From NCBI RefSeq assembly GCF_003075095.1, contig NZ_QCZF01000006.1, positions 225,881 through 289,880 on the forward strand: a stretch of DNA of 64,000 nt, in the 5' to 3' direction. The notes beneath the pieces are model-generated. The model saw only the letters and a program-made list of their open reading frames with translations. It searched no databases and had not been told where the DNA came from. The stretch comes from Blastococcus litoris. Its GTDB lineage: Bacteria; Actinomycetota; Actinomycetes; Mycobacteriales; Geodermatophilaceae. The position numbers were made by a program, and so were the translations under genes. Below are positions 8,398-15,806 of the stretch, piece by piece (positions within the stretch are counted from its first letter, which is position 1; each line of letters opens with the position of its first letter).

Positions 8398-9060
8398 ATG
8401 CCCGACAGCGAGCGAACACGAACTCCCGCCCACCGCGCACGGTCGACGGCCGTCCTTCTCCTGGCGCTCTGCGCGGCGGCGGTCCTCGGCGTCGTCCTGG
8501 GGTACCGCGCGGTGGCCGGCCACGCGGCGGGCCCGTGGACGGCGGACCCCCCGTTCCTGGCCCGGCCCGAGGTGCCCCGCCTGCTCGCGGGGGGTGACGC
8601 CGGCGGTGTGGGCCCGGACGACGGGGTCGTACCGGACGGCGTGACGGTCTTCGACGACGCGTTCCCGGCGGTGACCGGCCTCGACCCGGAGCTCCGGGAC
8701 GCCCTGCGCCGGGCCGCGACGGAGGCCGCGGAGGACGGGATCGCCTTCTCCGTCAGCAGCGGCTGGCGCTCCGCGGCGTACCAGGAGCAGCTGCTCCGCG
8801 AGGCGGTCTCCGAGCACGGCTCCGCGGAGGAGGCGGCCCGCTGGGTCGCGACGGCGGAGACGTCGCCCCACGTGACGGGGGACGCGGTCGACATCGGGCC
8901 CACCGACGCCATGTCGTGGCTGTCGGCCCACGGCGACGCCTACGGGCTGTGCCAGATCTACGGCAACGAGCCCTGGCACTACGAGCTGCGCCCGGCTGCC
9001 GTGGACGACGGGTGCCCCGCCCCCTACGCCGACCCCACCCACGACCCGCGCATGCGGTGA
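8398..9060 (+). CDS. VanY-type D-alanyl-D-alanine carboxypeptidase, membrane anchored
   Basis: This zinc peptidase of the M15B family trims the terminal D-Ala from peptidoglycan stem peptides. One N-terminal membrane helix (about residues 17-38) places the catalytic domain (about 90-200) outside. The M15 zinc and catalytic residues are visible in SPHVTGDAVDIG (His and Asp ligands) and EPWHYEL (catalytic Glu and His ligand); SGWRS is the typical substrate-binding segment. The ATG was preferred over a TTG twelve bases upstream; neither has a strong ribosome-binding site. Family and divergence from a two-component system suggest regulated cell-wall remodelling; glycopeptide resistance is not implied without VanHAX, which is absent here. 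Confidence 0.88.
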   Translation: MPDSERTRTPAHRARSTAVLLLALCAAAVLGVVLGYRAVAGHAAGPWTADPPFLARPEVPRLLAGGDAGGVGPDDGVVPDGVTVFDDAFPAVTGLDPELRDALRRAATEAAEDGIAFSVSSGWRSAAYQEQLLREAVSEHGSAEEAARWVATAETSPHVTGDAVDIGPTDAMSWLSAHGDAYGLCQIYGNEPWHYELRPAAVDDGCPAPYADPTHDPRMR

Positions 9061-9069
9061 CGGCGGCGG

Positions 9070-9522
9070 TCAGGGGAGCCGGCGGCGCCCGTCACCGTCG
9101 TCGCCCCGCCGGGTCACGGTCTGGGCCAGCAGGACCGCGCCCCAGGGGCCGATGACCCAGACCGGCCAGAAGTAGAGGAACTCCCAGGTGGCCAGCGAGG
9201 TCGCCGCCCAGATCACCAGCACGATCAGGGAGGTCGTGGCCCAGGACCGCCAGGAGTTCGGGTCGTGGTCCCACCCGCCGGCCCGGGCCGGGCTCGCCTG
9301 CGGGGAGGCGACGGGCGGAGCCGGCGGCCGGGCCGCCAGGCCGGTGGAGGGCAGGTCGGCGGTGATCTGGTCCAGCTCCCCGTAGGTCTTCGCCGCGTAC
9401 ACCCGCGCCAGGCGCTCGTCGTACTCGTCCACGGTCAGCCGGCCGGCGGACATGTGCTGGCCGAGGACGGTGGCGACGGTGGCGCGGTCGGCGTCGGCGG
9501 CGCGCAGGTGGGGCTCGGGCAT
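9070..9522 (-). CDS. DUF1707 and 2TM-domain membrane protein
   Basis: This small membrane protein (150 residues) has an N-terminal DUF1707 domain (about residues 6-58, with the ADRATVATVLGQHMSAGRL pattern, often followed by membrane modules in actinobacteria), a Pro/Ala linker and a C-terminal pair of membrane helices with a FWPVW turn. AGGAGAA precedes the ATG. It ends ten bases from the convergent carboxypeptidase gene. The biochemical function of DUF1707 proteins is unknown; a regulatory or scaffolding role at the membrane is only a guess. Confidence 0.85.
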   Translation of the reverse strand: MPEPHLRAADADRATVATVLGQHMSAGRLTVDEYDERLARVYAAKTYGELDQITADLPSTGLAARPPAPPVASPQASPARAGGWDHDPNSWRSWATTSLIVLVIWAATSLATWEFLYFWPVWVIGPWGAVLLAQTVTRRGDDGDGRRRLP

Positions 9523-9612
9523 CGCGGTTCTCCTGGTGCGGGGGTCCCCAGTCTGCTGCGGCGCCGGTCTCCGGGTCCACTGACGGACGTCACGGGTTGC
9601 CCGTGCACCCGG

Positions 9613-10092
9613 TCAGGTGCGCCGGCTGCGGGTCAGCCCCGTCCCGGGCCGCCACGACGTGACCACCAGGGCGGTCTTCTCCTCGTCCAGCGCCACGAGG
9701 ACGACCTGGTCGAGCTCGACGCGGAACAGCTCGAACCCCAGGTCGCCGGGCGGCAGCCCGGCCGCGGTCGCGAAGCCGGCCCGCTCCTCGGTGCCGGTCA
9801 CCGGGAGGGCGCGCCCGGCGAGCTTCGCGTCCGCCTCGAACGACTCCGGCTCGGGGCTGCCGCTGTGCAGCATGAAGCGCGGATCGCGGCGGAGGTCGGT
9901 GAATTTCACCGAGCCGGGCATGCCGGCCAGCCACGGCTCGCCTCCGACGAAGGACATCTCGATCCCGCTGATCCGCGGTGAGCCGTCGCGGCGGAGGGTG
10001 GCCAGGTACTTGTGCCGGTGCGCGTCGAAGGTGGCGCGGACACGGGCGGCGAACTCCGGTTCCTGCGCCTCGACGTCGGCGAACGTGGTCAT
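9613..10092 (-). CDS. Pyridoxamine 5'-phosphate oxidase-like split-barrel protein
   Basis: The 159-residue protein has the flavin-binding split-barrel fold of the PNPOx/F420-type family. Typical segments are the early HKYLATLRRDGSPRIS strand pair and a middle stretch with KFTDLRRDPR. Such proteins bind FMN, F420 or haem and act as small oxidoreductases; which cofactor is used here cannot be told by eye. The ATG giving MTTFADV was chosen; an in-frame GTG nine bases upstream is possible. It is a single gene, with the acyl-CoA dehydrogenase gene upstream in the same direction after 37 bases. Confidence 0.85.
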   Translation of the reverse strand: MTTFADVEAQEPEFAARVRATFDAHRHKYLATLRRDGSPRISGIEMSFVGGEPWLAGMPGSVKFTDLRRDPRFMLHSGSPEPESFEADAKLAGRALPVTGTEERAGFATAAGLPPGDLGFELFRVELDQVVLVALDEEKTALVVTSWRPGTGLTRSRRT

Positions 10093-10129
10093 GCGGCGCA
10101 CTCTGCACCCGACCGCCCACAGCTGGGGG

Positions 10130-11293
10130 TCAGCCGGTCGCGGGGACCGCGTCGCGCGCGAGGGACTTCCCGATCACCATGCGCTGGATCTGGTTGGTCC
10201 CCTCGAAGATCTGCATGACCTTCGCCTCGCGCATGTACCGCTCCACGGGGAACTCGCGCGTGTAGCCGGCCCCGCCGAGCACCTGGACGGCGTCGGTGGT
10301 GACCTTCATGGCGGCGTCGGTGGCGACCAGCTTGGCGATGCTGGCCTGGCGCGAGTAGTCCTTGCCGGCGTCCCTGCGGCGCGCGGCGACCAGGTACGTG
10401 GCCCGGGCGGACTCCACCGCGGCCGCCATGTCGGCCAGGAGGAACGCCAGGCCCTGGTGCTCGATGACCGGGCGGCCGAACGCCTCCCGCTCGCTCGCGT
10501 ACCGGACGGCGACGTCGAGGGCCGACTGCGCCAACCCGACGGCGACCGCGCTGACGCCGAGGCGGCCCGAGTCGAGGGCGGCGAGGGCGATCGAGAGGCC
10601 GCGGCCGCGCTCGCCGACGAGCCGGTCGGCCGGCACCGGGACGTCGTCCAGCCGGATCGCCGCCGTCGTGGAGCCGGTCAGGCCCATCTTCTCCTCGGGC
10701 CGGGCAGGGGAGAAGCCGGGCAGGTCGGGGGTGAGGTGGAAGCAGGAGATGCCTCTCGCGCCGTCGTCCGGCGTCCGGAGGAACGTCGAGTAGAAGTCGG
10801 CGTGGCCGCCGTGGGTGACCCAGGCCTTCTCCCCGTTGGCGACCCAGCCGTCGTCGGCGGACGTCGCGGCGGCGCGCATGGCCGCCGGGTCGGAGCCGGC
10901 GTGCGCCTCGGACAGGCAGTAGGCGCCGAGCAGCCGGCCGCCCACCATGTCGGGCAGCAGGTCGCGGCGCTGCTCGTCGGTGCCGAACCCGTCGATCGGG
11001 AAGCAGGCGAGCGTGTGCACGCTGACGCCGAGCGCGACGCTGGCCCAGCGGGCCGCCAGCTCCTCGACGACCTGGAGGTAGACCTCGTAGGGCTGGCCGC
11101 CGCCGCCGACGTCCTCGCCGAAGGGCAGGCCGAGGAGCCCGGCGTCACCGAGGGTGCGGAACACCTCGCGCGGGAACCGCTCCTCGCGCTCGTGCTGCGC
11201 GGCCTTCGGCGCCAGCTCGGCGTCGGCCAGCTCGCGCGTCAGCGCGATCAGGTCGTGGGCCTCGGGGGTGGGCAGTTCGCGGTCGACCGGCAC
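10130..11293 (-). CDS. Acyl-CoA dehydrogenase
   Basis: The 387-residue product is a flavoprotein of the short/medium-chain acyl-CoA dehydrogenase family, which introduces a double bond in acyl-CoA thioesters during beta-oxidation or branched-chain amino acid breakdown. The FAD/substrate segments CLSEAHAGSD and AWVTHGG are present, and the catalytic glutamate sits in the C-terminal IFEGTNQIQR motif. Length is typical for the family. The GTG start lies about 18 bases from a strong palindromic operator shared with a divergent TetR gene, so this enzyme is probably the main target of that repressor. The exact acyl substrate is not visible from sequence. Confidence 0.94.
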   Translation of the reverse strand: MPVDRELPTPEAHDLIALTRELADAELAPKAAQHEREERFPREVFRTLGDAGLLGLPFGEDVGGGGQPYEVYLQVVEELAARWASVALGVSVHTLACFPIDGFGTDEQRRDLLPDMVGGRLLGAYCLSEAHAGSDPAAMRAAATSADDGWVANGEKAWVTHGGHADFYSTFLRTPDDGARGISCFHLTPDLPGFSPARPEEKMGLTGSTTAAIRLDDVPVPADRLVGERGRGLSIALAALDSGRLGVSAVAVGLAQSALDVAVRYASEREAFGRPVIEHQGLAFLLADMAAAVESARATYLVAARRRDAGKDYSRQASIAKLVATDAAMKVTTDAVQVLGGAGYTREFPVERYMREAKVMQIFEGTNQIQRMVIGKSLARDAVPATG

Positions 11294-11311
11294 GGTGCTC
11301 CCTCGTCGTGA

Positions 11312-11341
11312 ACAGTACTGGGAACGGTACCGCAGTACTGT
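11312..11341. promoter_or_regulatory. Palindromic TetR operator between acyl-CoA dehydrogenase and tetR
   Basis: ACAGTACTG (11312-11320) and CAGTACTGT (11333-11341) form a perfect nine-base inverted repeat with a 12-base spacer. CAGTACTG is itself palindromic, and CGGTACCG (11325-11332) is a third self-palindromic eight-mer in the spacer. The block fills the short gap between the divergent genes and would cover both promoters, the expected arrangement for an autoregulated TetR repressor. Confidence 0.65.
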
Positions 11342-11382
11342 CTCTCGTCCAGGGCCATGCTGACCCGCCGGAAGGAGGACCG

Positions 11383-11964
11383 ATGACCGACACCGTGGAC
11401 ACCGCGCTCACGCGGCGGCAGGCCGAGCTGCTGGACCAGCTCGAGGCGATCTTCCTGGCGGAGGGCTTCGCCCGGTTCACCCTGGAGGACCTCGCCGTCC
11501 GGCTGCACTGCTCGAAGAGCACGCTGTACGCGCTCGCCGGGTCCAAGGAGCAGCTCTCGCTGCGGGTCATCCGCCACTTCTTCCGCAAGGCGACCGACGC
11601 CGTGGAGGCGCACACGGTCTCCGAGAGCGACCCGGCGCTGCGGGTCACCGCCTACCTCAGCGCCGTGGCCCGGGCGCTGTCCCCGGCGGGCCCGTCCTTC
11701 CACCGCGACCTGGACTCCTTCGCCCCCGGCCGCGAGGTCTACGAGCGGAACACCGCGCTGGCCGCCGACCGGGTCCGCGAGCTGATCGCCGAGGGCGTGG
11801 CCCAGGGGCGGTTCCGCGAGGTGCACCCGGCGCTCATCGCCGACACGGTCACCACCCTCATGCTGCGCATCGGCCGCGGGGAGACCGAGCGCGCGACCGG
11901 GCTCGACGATTCGGCCGCCTACCGGGAGCTGGCCGCCCTCCTGCTGCACGGGATCGCGCTGTGA
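11383..11964 (+). CDS. TetR-family transcriptional regulator
   Basis: The protein of 193 residues carries a TetR N-terminal helix-turn-helix (about residues 10-60; the recognition region reads LHCSKSTLYALAGSKEQL) and a C-terminal ligand domain resembling the TetR_C subfamily often linked to acyl-CoA metabolism. GAAGGAGGA precedes the ATG with ideal spacing. It diverges from an acyl-CoA dehydrogenase gene across a palindromic operator, so repression of that gene with an acyl-CoA-type inducer is the likely role. Its TGA overlaps the GTG of the following acetyltransferase, giving a two-gene operon. Confidence 0.92.
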   Translation: MTDTVDTALTRRQAELLDQLEAIFLAEGFARFTLEDLAVRLHCSKSTLYALAGSKEQLSLRVIRHFFRKATDAVEAHTVSESDPALRVTAYLSAVARALSPAGPSFHRDLDSFAPGREVYERNTALAADRVRELIAEGVAQGRFREVHPALIADTVTTLMLRIGRGETERATGLDDSAAYRELAALLLHGIAL

Positions 11965-12446
11965 GGGTCGGGCCGGCCTTCTGGGACGACCCCGACGTCC
12001 AGCGGCTCACCCGCGAGCAGCAGGAGGAGGTCCGGGCCCGCTACGGCGGCAAGGACGAGCCGGGCACGCACCCGTCGGCGGCCGACGTGAGCGTCGTCCT
12101 GGTGGCACGCGACGACGACGGGACCCCGCTGGGGTGCGGGGCCCTGCGGGCGCTCGGGGACGGCGCCGCGGAGGTCAAGCGCATGTACGTCGTGCCGGCG
12201 GCCCGGGGCAGGGGGGTCTCCCGAGCCGTCCTGGCCGGGCTGGAGGACGCCGCCCGGCAGCGCGGCTGGACCACCCTCCGCTTGGAGACCGGGCCGCTGC
12301 AGCCCGAGGCGATCGGCCTCTACACCTCCGGTGGCTACCGCCCGATCCCGGCCTTCGGCGCCTACGTCGGCGACCCGGACGCCGAGGGCTCCCTGTTCTT
12401 CGAGCGGGTCCTCGTCGGGGACGACCGCGGCGCTGTGGTGAGCTGA
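11961..12446 (+). CDS. GNAT-family N-acetyltransferase
   Basis: The 161-residue protein fits the GNAT fold, transferring an acyl group from acyl-CoA to an amine. The acetyl-CoA pyrophosphate-binding motif is visible as VVPAARGRGVSRAVL, preceded by the VKRMYV strand, and followed by the C-terminal GLYTSGGY segment typical of this family. The GTG start overlaps the tetR stop in a GTGA arrangement, so it is translationally coupled. The acceptor substrate is unknown. Confidence 0.9.
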   Translation: MRVGPAFWDDPDVQRLTREQQEEVRARYGGKDEPGTHPSAADVSVVLVARDDDGTPLGCGALRALGDGAAEVKRMYVVPAARGRGVSRAVLAGLEDAARQRGWTTLRLETGPLQPEAIGLYTSGGYRPIPAFGAYVGDPDAEGSLFFERVLVGDDRGAVVS

Positions 12447-12451
12447 CGCCC

Positions 12452-13369
12452 ATGCCCGCTGCGCCCTGGCCCGAGTCCCGCCCCGCCGAGGTCCACCTGA
12501 GCGCCGGTGACGCGGACCTGGTGGTCGACCTCCGGGGCGGCGGCATGCGCCGGCTGGCGGTGGGGGGCTGGGAGGTCGTCGACAGCTACCCGGCCGGCAC
12601 GGTCGTCGAGGGGTGGCCCGGCGCCGTCCTGATCCCCTGGCCCAACCGCATCCGCGACGGCCGCTGGACCTGGCAGGGGCGCGAGCTCCAGCTCCAGGTG
12701 CAGTCCCCGGAGGCGCCGAACGCCATCCACGGTCTGGTCGCGTGGCAGCCCTGGGAGGTTCTGGCCTCGGCGGGCGGCAGCGCCACCGTCGGCACCGTCG
12801 TCCCGCCGCACCCGGGCTACCCCTTCCGCCTCGAGGCCGCCGTCGACTACCGCCTGGCGCCGGACTGCATGGAGGTCACCGTCCGCGTCCGCAACGCCGG
12901 GGACGACGCCGCGCCGGTGGGCGTGGGGCTGCACCCCTACCTGTCCGTCGGCGCGGAGCGGGACGGCGACGTCGGCGAGGCCGTGCTGACCCTGCCGGTG
13001 CGGACCGCCCTCGAGCTCGAGGGCGGGCTGCCCACGGGCCGGCGGGCGCCGTTCGACGGCGCCGTCGGCCGGATCGGCGACCGCGTGTTGGACGACGCCT
13101 TCACCGACCTGGTGCGGGACGACGACGGCTGGGCCCGCACCCGGCTCACCGGTCCCGCGGGCACGCTGGAGCTGGCGGTCGACGGCGCGTGGTCGTGGCT
13201 GCAGGTCTTCAGCGGCGACACGCTGCCGGAGGGCCGACGCCGCCGCAGCGTCGCGGTCGAACCGATGACCTGCCCGCCGAACGCGCTCGCCGACGGCACG
13301 GACCTCGTCGTGCTCGAGCCCGGAGCCGAGTGGTCCGGGAGCTGGACGCTGTCCTGGACGGCGGCCTGA
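12452..13369 (+). CDS. Aldose 1-epimerase family protein
   Basis: The 305-residue protein belongs to the galactose mutarotase-like superfamily that interconverts alpha and beta anomers of sugars. Family segments are visible: an early AVLIPWPNRIRDGRW motif, NAIHGLV with the catalytic-region histidine, and GLHPYLSVG with the second histidine. A conserved glutamate expected near the C-terminus is plausible in VAVEPMTCPPNA. The ATG begins three bases after the acetyltransferase stop; longer readings in this frame are antisense-like continuations of the upstream gene. It is probably co-transcribed with the GNAT gene and the MOSC gene that follows after one base. Confidence 0.9.
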   Translation: MPAAPWPESRPAEVHLSAGDADLVVDLRGGGMRRLAVGGWEVVDSYPAGTVVEGWPGAVLIPWPNRIRDGRWTWQGRELQLQVQSPEAPNAIHGLVAWQPWEVLASAGGSATVGTVVPPHPGYPFRLEAAVDYRLAPDCMEVTVRVRNAGDDAAPVGVGLHPYLSVGAERDGDVGEAVLTLPVRTALELEGGLPTGRRAPFDGAVGRIGDRVLDDAFTDLVRDDDGWARTRLTGPAGTLELAVDGAWSWLQVFSGDTLPEGRRRRSVAVEPMTCPPNALADGTDLVVLEPGAEWSGSWTLSWTAA

Positions 13370-13370
13370 C

Positions 13371-14102
13371 GTGCGCGTCCTGGAGCTGTGGCGCTACCCC
13401 GTCAAGTCGCTGCAGGGCGAGCGACTGCAGGAGGTCGCCGTCGACGAGCTCGGGATCGCCGGCGACCGGCGGTGGGCGCTGTTCGACCGGGACACCGGCC
13501 TGGGGCTGACCGCCCGCCGCGTCCCGGAGCTGCTCTTCGGCTCGGCGCGGGTCCGGGACGACGGCGGCGTGGAGGTCGTCCTGCCCGACGGGACGGTGAC
13601 GACCGACGAGGACGTGCTCTCCGGCTGGCTGGGCCGGAGGGTGGAGCTGCGCTCGGCCGGCGACCGCACGGAGGCCGCACCGACCTACGAGGCGCCGGTG
13701 GACGAGGACGTCCCCGACCCCACCGAGTGGCTGCAGTGGGAGGGGGCACCGGGGCCCTTCCACGACAGCCCCCGGATCCGGCTCTCGCTGGTGTCCACCG
13801 GCACGCTCGGCACCTGGGACCGGCGCCGGTTCCGGGCCAACGTCGTGCTCGACGGAGACGGGGAGGACGCGCTGCGCGGTCAGGAGGCCGACCTCGGCTC
13901 GGCCCGGCTGCGCTTCGGGCTCCCGGTCTCCCGCTGCGTGATGACCACCCGGCCCCAGCCGGGCGGCATCCCGCGCGACACGTCGGTGCTCAAGACCATC
14001 CACCGCGAGCGCGACGGCAACCTCGCCGTGCGGGCCGCCGTGCTCCGGGCCGGCGTCCTCCGCACCGGCGACGAGCTCGTCCCGGCCGGGCCGTCACACT
14101 GA
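13371..14102 (+). CDS. MOSC-domain protein
   Basis: This 243-residue protein has an N-terminal MOSC beta-barrel domain (about residues 3-75, with the opening RYPVKSLQGE) and a C-terminal MOSC domain (about 110-235) with the conserved cysteine in the SRCVMTT segment. The family includes molybdenum cofactor sulfurase C-domains and YiiM-like or mARC-like proteins that handle sulfur or molybdopterin-bound substrates. A GTG one base after the previous stop is the start. No iron-sulfur domain is fused. The exact reaction is unknown. Confidence 0.88.
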   Translation: MRVLELWRYPVKSLQGERLQEVAVDELGIAGDRRWALFDRDTGLGLTARRVPELLFGSARVRDDGGVEVVLPDGTVTTDEDVLSGWLGRRVELRSAGDRTEAAPTYEAPVDEDVPDPTEWLQWEGAPGPFHDSPRIRLSLVSTGTLGTWDRRRFRANVVLDGDGEDALRGQEADLGSARLRFGLPVSRCVMTTRPQPGGIPRDTSVLKTIHRERDGNLAVRAAVLRAGVLRTGDELVPAGPSH

Positions 14103-14107
14103 GCGGC

Positions 14108-14323
14108 ATGCGCACCGTCGACCTGCGTCCGGGCGAGGACACCATCCGGCTGGGCCAGCTGCTCAAGCTCGTCGACGCGGTACCCACCGGGGCGCAGGTG
14201 AAGGACGTGCTGTTCTCCGGCACGGTCCGCGTCAACGGCGAGCCCGAGGAACGCCGGGGCCGCCAGCTGCGCCGGGGAGACGTGGTCTCCGTGGAGGGCA
14301 TGGAGGACGTCCGCCTGGGCTGA
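14108..14323 (+). CDS. Small S4-domain RNA-binding protein
   Basis: Of only 71 residues, this protein is essentially one S4 RNA-binding domain of the YbcJ/RlbA kind: IRLGQLLKLVDAVPTGAQVK forms the first helices, followed by the SGTVRVNGEPEERRGRQL hairpin that contacts RNA. Such proteins associate with ribosomal RNA or tRNA. The ATG lies six bases after the MOSC gene stop, so it belongs to the same transcription unit. Downstream, a parS-like palindrome separates it from an RNB-domain gene. Confidence 0.9.
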   Translation: MRTVDLRPGEDTIRLGQLLKLVDAVPTGAQVKDVLFSGTVRVNGEPEERRGRQLRRGDVVSVEGMEDVRLG

Positions 14324-14330
14324 GACGTTC

Positions 14331-14344
14331 GTTCCACGTGGAAC
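14331..14344. other. parS-like palindrome (copy 1)
   Basis: The perfect 14-base palindrome GTTCCACGTGGAAC differs from the canonical ParB site core (GTTTCACGTGAAAC) only by the symmetric T-to-C/A-to-G change. An identical copy is at 30325-30338. ParB sites cluster near oriC, where this window seems to lie. Function is inferred. Confidence 0.55.
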
Positions 14345-14369
14345 GCCCGCCTCTGCCAGGCTGGTCGGC

Positions 14370-15806
14370 ATGGTCCGCGCTCCGATCCGGGTGCCCCGGT
14401 GGCCGGCCGCCGCGCAGGAGGGGCCCGACTTCGCGGCGATCCGCGCCGAGTTCGAGGTCCCGGAGGAGTTCCCGGCGGTGGTGCTGGCCGAGGCCGAGCT
14501 CCGGGCGGCGCAGCCGCGGCTGCCGGAGCTCGACGCGACCGACGTCCCGCTGGTCACGCTCGACCCCGTCGGCAGCCGCGACCTCGACCAGGCGGTGCAC
14601 CTGGAACGACGAGGGGACGGTTTCCGCGTCAGCTACGCCATCGCCGACGTCGGTGCCGCCGTCGACCTGGGCGGCCCGCTGGACGCGGAGGCCCGACGGC
14701 GGGGCCAGACGCTGTACAGCCCCGACCGCCGCACGCCCCTGCACCCGCCGGTGCTCAGCGAGGGCGCGGCCAGCCTGCTGCCAGGAGAGCTCCGGGCCGC
14801 GGCGCTCTGGACCGTTGACCTGGATGCCGACGGCGAGGTGGCCGGCGTGCAGCTCCGTCGTGCCCGCGTCCGCAGCCGCGCCCAGCTGGACTACCCGGCC
14901 GTGCAGGCGCAGGCCGACGCCGGCACCCTTCCCGACGCCCTCGCCCTCCTGCCCGCGATCGGCGCCCTGCTGCAGCAGCGCGCGGCCGAGCGCGGCGCCA
15001 TCGAGCTCGGCACGCCCGACCAGTCGGTCGAGGCGGCATCGGACGGCGGCTGGCGGCTGGTGCTGCGCGGCGACCTGCCCGTCGAGGGGTGGAACGCGCA
15101 GATCTCGCTGCTCACCGGGCGCTGTGCCGCCGCGCTGATGCTCGAGGGCGGTGTCGGCGTGCTGCGCACGCTGCCGCCGCCGCGGCCCCAGGACGTCGAG
15201 CAGCTGCGGCTGCTGGCGCCCGCGCTGGGCGTGGACTGGCCCGCGGGTGCCGCGCCCGGCGCCGTCGTGGCGGGCCTGGACCCCGCCCGGCCCGGCCACG
15301 CGGCGTTCCTCGAGGAGGCGGTCATCCTGCTGCGGGGAGCCGCCTACACCGCGTTCGACGGGGCCGCGCCCGAGCAGCCGGGCCACGGCGGGGTCGGCGC
15401 GCCGTACGCCCACGTCACCGCGCCGCTGCGGCGGCTGGTCGACCGCTTCGGCACCGAGGTGTGCCTCGCGCTCGCCGCCGGCCGGGAGCCGGACCCCGCA
15501 CTGCGAGCCGCGCTCCCGGAGCTGCCCGCGCTCATGGCGGCGTCCGACCGCCGCACCCGCGACGCGGAACGCGCGGTCGTGGACGCCACCGAGGCCTGGT
15601 TGCTGCGCGGCCGGGAGGGCCAGGACTTCCCGGCCGTCGTCGTCGAGGCCGAGGACGGCCGGGGGACCGTCGTCCTCGACGACCTGGCGATCCGCGGCCG
15701 GTGCACCGGCGAGGGGCTGCGGCCCGGCACGCGGGTGCGGGTCCGTCTGGAGACGGCGGACGTGCAGGCCCGCTCCGTCGCCTTCGTCCTGGACGGCGCG
15801 GCATGA
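14370..15806 (+). CDS. RNB-domain ribonuclease (RNase II/R-like)
   Basis: The 478-residue protein contains the RNB catalytic domain of 3'-to-5' exoribonucleases, degrading single-stranded RNA. The metal-binding signature appears as LDPVGSRDLDQA (about residues 64-75), and the later YAHVTAPLRRLVDR stretch is the typical RNB C-terminal catalytic segment. It is shorter than RNase II/R (over 640 residues) because the flanking cold-shock domains are missing or minimal; the C-terminal 70 residues may form a small S1-like barrel. Its stop overlaps the ATG of the aminotransferase. This short RNB class is common in actinobacteria. Confidence 0.9.
   Translation: MVRAPIRVPRWPAAAQEGPDFAAIRAEFEVPEEFPAVVLAEAELRAAQPRLPELDATDVPLVTLDPVGSRDLDQAVHLERRGDGFRVSYAIADVGAAVDLGGPLDAEARRRGQTLYSPDRRTPLHPPVLSEGAASLLPGELRAAALWTVDLDADGEVAGVQLRRARVRSRAQLDYPAVQAQADAGTLPDALALLPAIGALLQQRAAERGAIELGTPDQSVEAASDGGWRLVLRGDLPVEGWNAQISLLTGRCAAALMLEGGVGVLRTLPPPRPQDVEQLRLLAPALGVDWPAGAAPGAVVAGLDPARPGHAAFLEEAVILLRGAAYTAFDGAAPEQPGHGGVGAPYAHVTAPLRRLVDRFGTEVCLALAAGREPDPALRAALPELPALMAASDRRTRDAERAVVDATEAWLLRGREGQDFPAVVVEAEDGRGTVVLDDLAIRGRCTGEGLRPGTRVRVRLETADVQARSVAFVLDGAA

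Noticed and set aside
8398-9060. VanY-type gene as evidence of vancomycin resistance
   Set aside because: No vanH, vanA or vanX homologue is present in the window; the peptidase and two-component pair alone fit ordinary peptidoglycan turnover.
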